Of a stretch of DNA of 64,000 nt, positions 55,386 to 63,465 are shown piece after piece; positions within the stretch are counted from its first letter, which is position 1, and the number at the start of each line of letters is the position of its first letter. The notes beneath the pieces were generated by a model that made no database searches, was not told where the DNA came from, and worked only from the letters and a program-made list of their open reading frames with translations. A program made the position numbers and the translations under genes. The stretch is taken from positions 1 through 64,000 of the forward strand of contig NZ_JARFVB010000007.1 of assembly GCF_029193885.1 (NCBI RefSeq), written 5' to 3'. The DNA comes from Flagellimonas yonaguniensis. GTDB lineage: Bacteria; Bacteroidota; Bacteroidia; Flavobacteriales; Flavobacteriaceae.

Positions 55386-55996
55386 TGGAGCCTATTAAAA
55401 TACTTATTATTCATGATGATATGAGCGATAATGATCCGCTCATTGTCACCTTAAAAGAGAAGTACGGAGAAGATAACATAAAGCTTGAAAAAAGATCAAG
55501 TAAGGGATTAGCATATATACATAATCATCTGACCAGTAAATTGATTGTGCTTTTGGACTTTGATTTAGGTCAAGGTGAACCCCATGCACCCGAAGTGATT
55601 GAAAGAATTAGGGAAGAAACTTCTTTAATTTATGTCATTATTATAACGGCCAAGCAATTCTCAAGTATTTCACATGAAGCATTGATTAAGTTCATCAATA
55701 ATGAAACTTTAGGAATAATCCAAAGCACAGCGGACATTAAGGATATAGTGAGTCTAATTGATAAGGCCGCTCATGAGTTGGATACAAGGGTTGACTGCGT
55801 TTTGGAGCAATGGATTGCTAAACGACCAAAGGAAGAAAGAGAAAAACCGTTCCTAACAACCCGCTCAGGTGAAACGTATACCTTAGATGATCTCATAATT
55901 GAAATTAGAAAAGAATCTGAACTAGGACAAAGACTAGAAAAAGGGATATTGCAACTTGCAATTGAACAATTGACCAATGGTGACAAGAAGCTGTGA
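55385..55996 (+). CDS. Divergent response-regulator receiver protein
   Basis: 203 residues. The first about 130 resemble a REC domain: acidic Asp11-Asp12 after the first strand (ILIIHDD), a likely phospho-acceptor Asp58 in IVLLDFDLG, and Thr88 in VIIITAKQ. The conserved Lys near the fifth strand is not evident (LGIIQSTAD), so it is an atypical receiver. The C-terminal part (about 145-200, TRSGETYTLDDLIIEIRK) is helical and may be an adaptor. TAATG start-stop coupling links it to the kinase, its probable partner. Confidence 0.7.
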   Translation: MEPIKILIIHDDMSDNDPLIVTLKEKYGEDNIKLEKRSSKGLAYIHNHLTSKLIVLLDFDLGQGEPHAPEVIERIREETSLIYVIIITAKQFSSISHEALIKFINNETLGIIQSTADIKDIVSLIDKAAHELDTRVDCVLEQWIAKRPKEEREKPFLTTRSGETYTLDDLIIEIRKESELGQRLEKGILQLAIEQLTNGDKKL

Positions 55997-56655
55997 TGAT
56001 TGAATTCATAATCGCTTATGATGAAAGGGATTTGGAACTTGGAACCTATTTCCAAAAGTGTAGGGACGAACTGCACACTTTAATTCAGAACCTACCCAAC
56101 TTTTCTCATACAGCAAACGATGTTCCTGCTAATCGGTGCAATATGGCGTACCTTGAAATAAACCTTGGGAAATTAAGGGATATGCCATTCATTATAGCCG
56201 CATATACACATGGAAACTCAAAACAACTTGTAGTAAACGGAACTCGTTTTATTGACACAGATGAGGACAATTCATATTTCCAAAATTCCTTCTTTTATAC
56301 AAATAGTTGCTCAAGCGGGATTAAATTGGGTCCGAACCTTATTGACAATAATTGTAGTGCATTTATTGGTTTTGATAGCGACGTCGATGCGTTATTAGGT
56401 GATTACTATGAGGATTTATCGATTAAATGCGATAACTATGGCATCACTGCCTTTCTTAGCCAAGAAATTACTGCTATTCAGGCCTATGATCAAATGCGTG
56501 ATAATTACACGAATGAAATACAGAAACTGCAAAATAGTATGGATATTCTCCGGGCAGGCATCCTTATTAACGCTAGAGAGTCTTTAGTATTTCATGGGAA
56601 TAAGGAGTTGACAAAAACCGATTTAGAAATTTCTGAAATCTCGGAAGAAGAGTAA
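55996..56655 (+). CDS. Putative caspase-fold peptidase (effector candidate)
   Basis: 219 residues with no clear annotation. Strand-like FIIAAYTHGN (65-74) with His72-Gly73 and, 33 residues on, FFYTNSCSSGIKLG with Cys105-Ser-Ser-Gly108, followed by a further strand AFIGFDSDV, match the His-Gly...Cys-x-x-Gly layout of clan CD (caspase, CHAT, gingipain) peptidases. This fold call is from pattern only and the protein is smaller than many members. The start shares bases with the previous stop (TGATG); it is the last gene of the operon. If correct, it would be a protease effector triggered by the kinase relay. Confidence 0.6.
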   Translation: MIEFIIAYDERDLELGTYFQKCRDELHTLIQNLPNFSHTANDVPANRCNMAYLEINLGKLRDMPFIIAAYTHGNSKQLVVNGTRFIDTDEDNSYFQNSFFYTNSCSSGIKLGPNLIDNNCSAFIGFDSDVDALLGDYYEDLSIKCDNYGITAFLSQEITAIQAYDQMRDNYTNEIQKLQNSMDILRAGILINARESLVFHGNKELTKTDLEISEISEEE

Positions 56656-56764
56656 TAGATTTTTTTGAAATAATAAAGTATTGACCAAAATCCTTTCAAC
56701 AAAACAGAAACATGGATTTTATAGAAAAAGCTATTTAAAAGTTCTCTAAAAAATACCGCTCAAA

Positions 56765-56785
56765 AAAGGGGGTTGCCCCCTTTTT
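56765..56785 (+). terminator. Terminator of the cargo operon
   Basis: The stem AAAGGGG / CCCCTTT with a GTTG loop and a T-run lies 110 bp after the last cargo gene and also serves the convergent gene at 56789. Confidence 0.8.
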
Positions 56786-56788
56786 CTT

Positions 56789-57238
56789 CTAATTCCCTAG
56801 ATTTTTGGTCTGTTCCTGAAGATCCTTTTTGAAGACTCCCACGACTTGATCTACTTCGTTCAACAGATAGGCGGTAAAGTTTTCGACAGTCTCAGGTTGG
56901 TTGATGGTAAAGATCTCTTCAAACCGGTCATAATCCCCTTTGCCTTTCAGGACAATGACGTACGGGAATTCCTCCACTTCCTCTTGCTCGAACTTGTCGC
57001 TCTTTTTGGATTTGTGCGTTTTGATCTTTTCCAAGGCTTTTTGGAGGTCGGTCTGCTTGTACTTCAATCGACCATAGTGTCTTTTGAGCTGTTCCAAGCG
57101 TTCGATCTTTTGGAGGATGGTCTCCATGTTCTCCAATTTTGTTTCCCCATTTGCTGGAACCACGTTCGCAGCTTTTGGTTTTGCTGCCACTGCTGTTGCC
57201 TTGGCATTCTTTTTTGGTGTTTCCACTGTTTTTTCCAT
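56789..57238 (-). CDS. Coiled-coil ICE protein of unknown function
   Basis: 149 residues: an Ala/Lys-rich, probably disordered N-terminus (1-35), a coiled coil (about 36-85, LENMETILQKIERLEQLKRH) and an acidic, folded C-terminus (EEFPYVIVLKGKGDYDRFEE). I do not recognise a functional family. Proteins of this layout stand between cargo and tra genes in other Bacteroidota ICEs, so a housekeeping role for the element is plausible. Confidence 0.65.
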   Translation of the reverse strand: MEKTVETPKKNAKATAVAAKPKAANVVPANGETKLENMETILQKIERLEQLKRHYGRLKYKQTDLQKALEKIKTHKSKKSDKFEQEEVEEFPYVIVLKGKGDYDRFEEIFTINQPETVENFTAYLLNEVDQVVGVFKKDLQEQTKNLGN

Positions 57239-57496
57239 GATTAAAAAGATTTTAAATTAAACATGCCGTGAACCCAACCAACAGGAGCGAAGCGGGGGAT
57301 GGGTCAAGGTGGAATTAGGGAGCTGGCTCCCGGTAAAAAATTGGTCTGCCCATTTTTTAAATCGACCTTGACAGGGGCTGCGGCTTGGTTAGCTTTACGG
57401 AATGATTAAGGTAAATCGAATTATTCCCCTTTCCTGAACCAACATTTGATCTGACCATGGACTTCCTTCAAAATGCATTTGATCAATGCTAGGGCC
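57239..57496. other. Structured non-coding region before the amidase gene
   Basis: No ORF. Holds a perfect hairpin GGGAGC-TG-GCTCCC (57318-57331) enclosed by a longer, slightly imperfect inverted repeat GTCAAGGTGGA (57303-57313) / TCGACCTTGAC (57362-57372). Could be an RNA regulator, leader or a transfer-related site (oriT); not identifiable from sequence alone. Confidence 0.4.
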
Positions 57497-58150
57497 TCAT
57501 TGGTGATTTCCTCCATCGCAATAGACTTTTATGGTTTCCAATAGAACAAGGGCGATGGCTGTTATGCTTGGTTTCTTAGAAAGGTGCTCCTCCTCTACCC
57601 CATTGGACAAAAATCCCAGTTCTACCAATACCGAGGGGCACAGTTGGGCGGTCTTGCGAAGCACCTGAAAATTGCCCGTTTTCACTCCCCTATCCTTAAG
57701 ACTCAAATGCAGGTTAAGATTCTGGCCAATGGTATTGGCCAATCGAAAGGAAGCTTCCGTATGCCTTCCCCTACCCTTGGATACATACATTTCAATGCCT
57801 TGGGCTCCCTTCCTTTGGGCCTGGTTGCAATGGAGGGAAATATAGGCATCTGCTTTCAAGGCTTTGGCCAATCCGGTCCTATCTTTAAGAGAAACCAGGG
57901 TATCTGTATATCGGGTAAGATAAAGCTCCAAGGTACCGCAATGGATGTCCTGGTTCAACCGGACCATTTCCTGGGCCACCTTTAGTACAATGTCCTTTTC
58001 CAGGACCCCTTGGGTCCCGATGGCCCCGGAATCGGTGCCCCCGTGTCCGGGATCGATGGAGACTATGGGCAAATTATGGGTGCTTTGCCCGTAACATAGT
58101 GGTGGGTATACTGTAAATAGCAGAAATAGGATCCGTAGTGCGGTTTTCAT
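57497..58150 (-). CDS. N-acetylmuramoyl-L-alanine amidase (Amidase_3)
   Basis: About 217 residues. Signal peptide 1-22 (ILFLLFTVYPPLCYGQ), then an Amidase_3 zinc domain: IVSIDPGHGGTDSGA (first His), Glu in QGVLEKDIVLK, ISLHCN (second His) and a C-terminal VLVELGFLSNGVEE (catalytic Glu). It opens peptidoglycan; on ICEs such enzymes probably make room for the transfer channel. MKTALRI at 58150 is the start because the longer frame breaks the signal peptide. Confidence 0.88.
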   Translation of the reverse strand: MKTALRILFLLFTVYPPLCYGQSTHNLPIVSIDPGHGGTDSGAIGTQGVLEKDIVLKVAQEMVRLNQDIHCGTLELYLTRYTDTLVSLKDRTGLAKALKADAYISLHCNQAQRKGAQGIEMYVSKGRGRHTEASFRLANTIGQNLNLHLSLKDRGVKTGNFQVLRKTAQLCPSVLVELGFLSNGVEEEHLSKKPSITAIALVLLETIKVYCDGGNHQ

Positions 58151-58365
58151 TGCAATGGGTTTTGGATTTCCATTGCACAATTTTTACCGAATCCTCCATT
58201 TCGCTTTAAATCCTCCAAATTTTAACGCTCCGATTTGTTAATTTTTATGGGCTTTCCATGGAACCTTTCCAAACGCTGGAAATTCCGTATCGGAAATCAA
58301 ACATTCATTAATAACCGGCCCTCATTCCCGAAGCATCGGGACGGGCAGTCAAAAAACGAACAGTC

Positions 58366-58659
58366 ATGAAAAACCAAAAAAGAGCATTATTGCTTTGGGC
58401 CTGCCTCTTGGCGTCCCTGCCCATCTACCCTCAGATTGGGGGCATCGAGGATTCCGTCAACGACATCTCGGACACGATCCGGACCATCTTTCCCATCATC
58501 CTTGGGGTCATCTTCCTGATCGGGTTCCTGTTCAATGCGGGGCATTTCTTCGGGGAGAACGCCGACCTGAAAAAGGGGATTACCCGTGTCTTGGTCTTTG
58601 TATTGATCGCAGGGGCGGTGGTGGGCATCTTTACCTATCTGATCGGCATCGTGGTCTAA
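58366..58659 (+). CDS. traE: TraE-like DUF4134 conjugation protein
   Basis: 97 residues. A signal-like N-terminus (LLLWACLLASLPIYPQ) is followed by two membrane helices (TIFPIILGVIFLIGFLFNAG and VLVFVLIAGAVVGIFTYLIG). It matches DUF4134, the TraE protein of Bacteroidota conjugative transposons, VirB2-like in layout and a probable pilin subunit. First of the forward tra genes. Confidence 0.9.
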   Translation: MKNQKRALLLWACLLASLPIYPQIGGIEDSVNDISDTIRTIFPIILGVIFLIGFLFNAGHFFGENADLKKGITRVLVFVLIAGAVVGIFTYLIGIVV

Positions 58660-58700
58660 CGCACACCGAGCGCTTTGGCATCAAATCCTTATGTAGCCGT

Positions 58701-58991
58701 ATGAAACAGTATGAAGTCTATCGCCATATCCGTGGGCGTGCCCTGATCTTTGGGTTGCCCGTGGCCTTTTTTGCCCTACAGATGCTGGCCGTCATCGGCT
58801 CCCTGATGGCGGTCATCTTCTCCTTTGACCTGGTTTTGCTCTTTGGGGCAATGATGGCCAATGGGATACTCTATGGTTTCCTCCTCAAATGGGCCCAACG
58901 ACCTGAATTGTTACCAATGGGGAATGTATTTCCCCAGATGATCTCCAACAAAAAAATCACCTTCAATGAAACATACGATGAACTTGCATGA
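58701..58991 (+). CDS. traF: TraF-like DUF4133 conjugation protein
   Basis: 96 residues starting MKQYEVYRHIRGRALIFG, with two membrane helices (LPVAFFALQMLAVIGSLMAV and FDLVLLFGAMMANGILYGFL). DUF4133 corresponds to TraF, a VirB3-like inner membrane piece of the type IV secretion channel. Its end overlaps the traG start. Confidence 0.9.
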   Translation: MKQYEVYRHIRGRALIFGLPVAFFALQMLAVIGSLMAVIFSFDLVLLFGAMMANGILYGFLLKWAQRPELLPMGNVFPQMISNKKITFNETYDELA

Positions 58992-61401
58992 GCGGTATCC
59001 CATCGTGGATGTGGACCAAAACAGGATCTTGGCCAACAATGGAAATCTGGCCTATGCCTACCGTTTGGAACTGCCCGAGATCCACTCGCTGTCCGAGCAG
59101 GATTTCGAACAGCTCCACGGCCTGTGGTGCCAAGCACTAAAGTCCCTTCCGGTGGGTACCTTGGTCCATAAACAGGATATCTACCGAAAAACGGCCTTTG
59201 ATACCAAGGGCTTGCCGGACGATACTTTTTTGGCCCAAGCCACCTGTAAACATTTTCAGGGTCGGGAGCACCTGTCCCATGAATCCCTGCTCTTCTTTGT
59301 CTGGCCGAAGAACAGGGCAGTGAACAGTTCCAATCTGGTCAATCCCTTTGCCCATATCCCCAAAAAGCTGCCGGAGAGCCTTGGGGAAAAGGCGGAGGAG
59401 TTCGGTAAAGCGGTACGGGATGCGGTGGGCTTTTTGAACAATGGCCCCCACCTTTCCCTATTACCGTTCAACCAGGCTTCCATCATCCAATACACGGATG
59501 CCTATTTCAATGGGTTCAACGAGGGCTTTGACACGGATATGGTCTTGGGCAGGGACAAGGTCAAGATCGGGGACCATTTTTTCGGCGCCATGGCCGTGAA
59601 CAACGAGGCCTGTTTCGGGGATATGGTGAAGACCAGTAGGCCCAATGAAAAGTACACCGCTGATGGGTTCCTGTTCCATCAGGGCTTTATCGATGGGCTT
59701 GGACTTACCTTTCCGGGGAACCACATCGTCAACCAGATCATCCATCTGGATGACCGGCACAAGTGGCGAAAACTGTTGGAAAAACGTCTGGAGGAACTCT
59801 CCAAGAGCAGCAATTTTGGGACGTGGAACAAGGTGCTGTACGACAGGGTATCGGACACCTTGGATAAGATCAACAACGATGATTCCGCCCGGATCGTACG
59901 GGGCCAATTGAATGTGGTCCATTGGTCCAGGGATGAAAAAGGATTGGACCATACGGTCTCGGAACTGGTGGCCCGGTTCAAGGAACTGGACATCCAGCCG
60001 TACCGGCCCGAGGGGCAGGCCCGCATCCATTACCTGCTGAACAGCTTTCCGTTGTTCTCTTCCAATTTCTCGGACAGCGACCTCTACGTGACCGATCTGA
60101 AGCATGCCCTTTGCCTGATGGTCAACACCACCAACTACCGCTCTGATGGCGAAGGGATCCTTTTCAATGATCGCTTGGACAACATCCCGGTGCTGAAGGA
60201 TGTATGGGACGAGAGAAAAAAGCGCATCAAGGCTAGGAACTTTGCCATTTTTGCCCCTACAGGGGAGGGCAAGTCCTTTTTGGCCAACAACATCCTGCGG
60301 CAATATTTTGAGCAGGGGGTCCGCTTGGTGATCATCGATTTGGGGGGCAGTTATGCCAAGTTTGCCCAACTCTATCCGGACCAGCACATCATCCTCAAAT
60401 ACGAACAAGGCAAAAACCTCGGTATCAATCCTTTCTATTTACCAAAACCCCACGATGTGGGGGCGGAATGGTTGGAGGATCTGACGGTCTTTTTGATGGA
60501 GCTCTATGGGTCCCATCAAAACGTGACCAAGGCCCAGGAAGTGGCCTTGAAGAAAATATTGCGCCATTATTATGGAACGGTCCAGGAGGGCCACAGTCTT
60601 GATGGACTGTATGCCTTTATTACCGATAACAAAGATTCTCTGTTAAGGGAACTGGGCATCGACCCAAGCTATTTCAACCTGACCCATTTCCTGCACATCC
60701 TTTCCGAATATGTGGGCAATGGCCTCTACAGCTTTCTCTTCAAGGTCGGGGAAGACCGATCCCACCGTCTGGAGGACAAACGCCTTATCGTCTTTGAACT
60801 GGACGAGGTCAGGGACAACAAGGAATTATTGTCCGTAATGCTGAAGCTCATCAAGTCGGCCATCCAACGGACCATCTGGCGGAACCGTTCGGAGCGGGGC
60901 ATTATCCTCTTCGATGAGTTCGCCAAGCAGCTCAAGTTCGACAATGTGTTGGAGAGCGTAGAGTTCTATTACCAGGCCATCCGCAAACAGAACGGGGCCA
61001 TCGGCATCGTTCTACAGTCCATCAACCAATTGCCCGAGAACCATACCTCGGCCACCATTTTGGAGAACACCCAGGTCATCTACAGCCTGCGTAACGAAAA
61101 GGGGTACGATGCACTCCAACAGCGGCTCAACCTGAGCGCCCACGACCTGAACCAACTCCGTTCGATCCAAAACGACCTGAAGGGCGAGCGCAAGTATACG
61201 GAGATCTTTATCAAGATAGGTTCGGAGAGCAACGTCTACCGCTTGGAAGTGCCCCCGGAGGCCTATGCGGCCTACTTGACCGACGGTACCGAAAATGAGG
61301 CCATTATGGCCCTTTATGAAAAAAACCAAGATATGGAGCAGGCCATCAAGGAATTTATCGCTACAACCCAAAAATCATCCATCAAAAATCATGAATCATG
61401 A
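58978..61401 (+). CDS. traG: TraG-family conjugation ATPase (VirB4-like)
   Basis: About 807 residues; it is the energy source for the type IV secretion channel. Walker A lies in APTGEGKSFLANN (about 426-438) and Walker B in GIILFDEFAKQL. The N-terminal domain (NLAYAYRLELPEIH) and NRSERG, QNGAIGIVLQSINQ support a VirB4/TraG assignment. MNLHERYPIVD (58978) or an ATG 12 nt upstream may be the start; both overlap traF. The stop overlaps the traI start (ATGA). Confidence 0.92.
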   Translation: MNLHERYPIVDVDQNRILANNGNLAYAYRLELPEIHSLSEQDFEQLHGLWCQALKSLPVGTLVHKQDIYRKTAFDTKGLPDDTFLAQATCKHFQGREHLSHESLLFFVWPKNRAVNSSNLVNPFAHIPKKLPESLGEKAEEFGKAVRDAVGFLNNGPHLSLLPFNQASIIQYTDAYFNGFNEGFDTDMVLGRDKVKIGDHFFGAMAVNNEACFGDMVKTSRPNEKYTADGFLFHQGFIDGLGLTFPGNHIVNQIIHLDDRHKWRKLLEKRLEELSKSSNFGTWNKVLYDRVSDTLDKINNDDSARIVRGQLNVVHWSRDEKGLDHTVSELVARFKELDIQPYRPEGQARIHYLLNSFPLFSSNFSDSDLYVTDLKHALCLMVNTTNYRSDGEGILFNDRLDNIPVLKDVWDERKKRIKARNFAIFAPTGEGKSFLANNILRQYFEQGVRLVIIDLGGSYAKFAQLYPDQHIILKYEQGKNLGINPFYLPKPHDVGAEWLEDLTVFLMELYGSHQNVTKAQEVALKKILRHYYGTVQEGHSLDGLYAFITDNKDSLLRELGIDPSYFNLTHFLHILSEYVGNGLYSFLFKVGEDRSHRLEDKRLIVFELDEVRDNKELLSVMLKLIKSAIQRTIWRNRSERGIILFDEFAKQLKFDNVLESVEFYYQAIRKQNGAIGIVLQSINQLPENHTSATILENTQVIYSLRNEKGYDALQQRLNLSAHDLNQLRSIQNDLKGERKYTEIFIKIGSESNVYRLEVPPEAYAAYLTDGTENEAIMALYEKNQDMEQAIKEFIATTQKSSIKNHES

Positions 61402-61979
61402 GGAAAAAACTCACCAAAACACTCATCATCGCTCTGTTCATCCTAATACCAAAAGGCCACTGTGTGGCCCAGGGGATGCCTGTGTATGACAATACCAATT
61501 TTATTTCCCTTGGGAAACAACTGATCGAATCCGCCAAGCAGACTGCGGAACTGTTAAAAATGGTGGACGAGCTGGGTGCCGTCCGGGAAAAGATCGAGAA
61601 GGTCAACAATGCCGTCAAGCAGTACCAGGCCGTCCGGGACATCACCCGCAACAACGAACAACTCTTCGAGATGGTCCGGGATGACCTGAGGGAAATCTTG
61701 GACTCCCCCTATATCCATGGCGATGAAGTGGAGGCCATAAGCAATGCCTTCAATGGTATCATCGAACATTCCCTGGACCAACTTGATTTTATGGGCCAGG
61801 TGCTCAGCAGCGACATCTTGAACTTGACCGATGCGGAACGCCTGGAAATCTTGGAGGCCCAACGGGAGGCATCCCAAGCGATGGTGGCCGACATCCAACT
61901 AAAAAAGCGGCGGTATGATAGGATCATTTCGTTCCGGAAAATGCAGGCCCTTATCAAGGACCGGAAATTAAACTATTAA
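61398..61979 (+). CDS. traI: TraI-like DUF4141 conjugation protein
   Basis: 193 residues, with a signal peptide (LIIALFILIPKGHCVAQ) and a long helical coiled body (AKQTAELLKMVDELGAVREK, EAQREASQAMVADIQLKK). DUF4141 corresponds to TraI of CTnDOT-type elements, VirB5/TrbJ-like, a periplasmic piece of the channel. Note that the name here is not the F-plasmid relaxase TraI. Confidence 0.87.
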   Translation: MRKKLTKTLIIALFILIPKGHCVAQGMPVYDNTNFISLGKQLIESAKQTAELLKMVDELGAVREKIEKVNNAVKQYQAVRDITRNNEQLFEMVRDDLREILDSPYIHGDEVEAISNAFNGIIEHSLDQLDFMGQVLSSDILNLTDAERLEILEAQREASQAMVADIQLKKRRYDRIISFRKMQALIKDRKLNY

Positions 61980-61988
61980 AGGTAAGTT

Positions 61989-62810
61989 ATGGGACTCGAA
62001 TATGTGGACGCGGTCTTCCAGACCATCAAGGACAGCAGTTTTGCCACCTACACCATCGGGGGCATGAAGGCCCTGGCCGTACTGTTCTTTTTGGTCAACA
62101 TCCTCAAAAAATACTATGAGGGCGGGGCGACCCGTACAGGACTTACTTGGGGGCTGACCCCCACCGATCTGATCAAGAACTTTGCGGTGGTGTTGGTGGT
62201 ACTGTTCTCCACGGAGGTACTGGCGGCCTTTGATGGTATTTTGGTGGCCATTGAGGGGCAGTACCGGGACACGGCCCCCGATCTCTTGCCCTTGGGCCTA
62301 CAGGAGGTCGAAATCGAGGAGGAAACGGGCCTCTTTGATGCGGCGACCAAGGCCATGGCCCTGCTGTACGAATGGCTGGCGACCCCATTTTTGGGACTGC
62401 GTACCCTGGCCTGGGGCGGGGCGTTGGTCCTCTGGGTCCTGGACCTCTTCATCTATCCGCTCTTTTTGGCTGAACGTTATTTTATCCTGGGGGTGATGCA
62501 GGCCTTTTTTCCGCTGGTGATCAGCATGGCGGTCTTTGAAAAATTCCGGGAAATGGGCTATCGCTTTTTTAGGCTCTATGCGGCGGTGTACATGATTGTG
62601 CCGGCTTTCTTTCTGGTCAACGTCTTTGTCAATGCGCTGTACCAGGAGGTGACGGAAAACTTTTGGCCCAACCTGTTCGGGACGGACTATGGGAGCGAGC
62701 TGTTCGAGCCCTTGATCGAACTGGCGGGGATCGGTTTTATCGTACTGTTGAAGTTCAAGCTCTACCAACGGGCGACCTCGTTCACCTTCCGCCTCTTCAG
62801 TGGTGCATAA
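61989..62810 (+). CDS. traJ: TraJ-family conjugation protein (VirB6-like)
   Basis: 273 residues with six to seven membrane helices (MKALAVLFFLVNIL, FAVVLVVLFSTEVLAAFDG, LAWGGALVLWVLDLFIYPLF, VYMIVPAFFLVNVFVNAL). It matches conjugative transposon TraJ, VirB6-like core of the inner membrane complex, and is somewhat shorter than many TraJ proteins. It lies 9 bp after traI. Confidence 0.88.
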   Translation: MGLEYVDAVFQTIKDSSFATYTIGGMKALAVLFFLVNILKKYYEGGATRTGLTWGLTPTDLIKNFAVVLVVLFSTEVLAAFDGILVAIEGQYRDTAPDLLPLGLQEVEIEEETGLFDAATKAMALLYEWLATPFLGLRTLAWGGALVLWVLDLFIYPLFLAERYFILGVMQAFFPLVISMAVFEKFREMGYRFFRLYAAVYMIVPAFFLVNVFVNALYQEVTENFWPNLFGTDYGSELFEPLIELAGIGFIVLLKFKLYQRATSFTFRLFSGA

Positions 62811-62839
62811 TGCACATTAATTTATTTAAATGGAGTTAT

Positions 62840-63454
62840 ATGAAAACAACTTATAAGAACATCACCGACATCCTCCGTCTTAACCGCTTTATCGTTTTGG
62901 CGGTGGTCAGTCTCTGTCTGTTGACAAGTGGGCTTTCCCTAGGATTGCTCTACCATTATCAGGAAAAACTGTTGAACGCTGCCTTTGCCATCCAAAGCGA
63001 TGGCACGGTCCTGCCCTTGGAACTGGTGGACCAACGGGAAAACCGGGAAGTGGAGGCCCTGGCCCATATCGAGCGCTTCCACCGGCTCTTTTATGGGATC
63101 GACGGGACCAATTATCGCGCGCGGTTGGAAAAGGCGCTTTGGCTGGGGGATGCCTCGGTGGATGCGGTCTATCGACAAAAACGCTCGGATGGGGTCTATA
63201 ACCGCCTCTTGCAGTTTTCGCTCCGACAGGAAGTGGTGCAGGTGGACATTGAACTGAACCTGGACCAAGAACCCTATAGCTTTCGGGCCAGGACGGTATT
63301 CGAAGTGAACCGGGGCACGGTCACGGACCGTTACCAGTTGGACACTTCCGGGGAACTGGTGCCCGTGGACCGGAACTTTCCGCACAACGCCCACGGGCTA
63401 TTGATCACCAACTTCTTTGAGGATGCCTTGCGCAAACTGGAACCACAACCGTAA
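62840..63454 (+). CDS. traK: TraK-family conjugation protein (VirB8-like)
   Basis: 204 residues. A single membrane helix (about 18-38, FIVLAVVSLCLLTSGLSLGL) is followed by a periplasmic NTF2-like domain (ALAHIERFHRLFYGIDGTNY, VQVDIELNLDQEPYSFRA). A GGAG ribosome-binding site precedes the ATG at 62840. An upstream in-frame extension to 62663 overlaps traJ and is rejected. Confidence 0.9.
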   Translation: MKTTYKNITDILRLNRFIVLAVVSLCLLTSGLSLGLLYHYQEKLLNAAFAIQSDGTVLPLELVDQRENREVEALAHIERFHRLFYGIDGTNYRARLEKALWLGDASVDAVYRQKRSDGVYNRLLQFSLRQEVVQVDIELNLDQEPYSFRARTVFEVNRGTVTDRYQLDTSGELVPVDRNFPHNAHGLLITNFFEDALRKLEPQP

Positions 63455-63465
63455 AAGCTGTTATC

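Noticed and set aside
52205-56655. Restriction endonuclease or Vsr nuclease partner for the methyltransferase
   Set aside because: I looked for PD-(D/E)XK, HNH, GIY-YIG and Vsr motifs in the downstream genes and saw none; the operon is therefore not called a normal type II system.
59461-60408. 315-residue minus-strand ORF
   Set aside because: Lies wholly antisense to traG, whose frame has clear Walker motifs; a GC-rich shadow.
62663-62839. N-terminal extension of TraK
   Set aside because: Overlaps traJ; a ribosome-binding site and membrane anchor fix the start at 62840.
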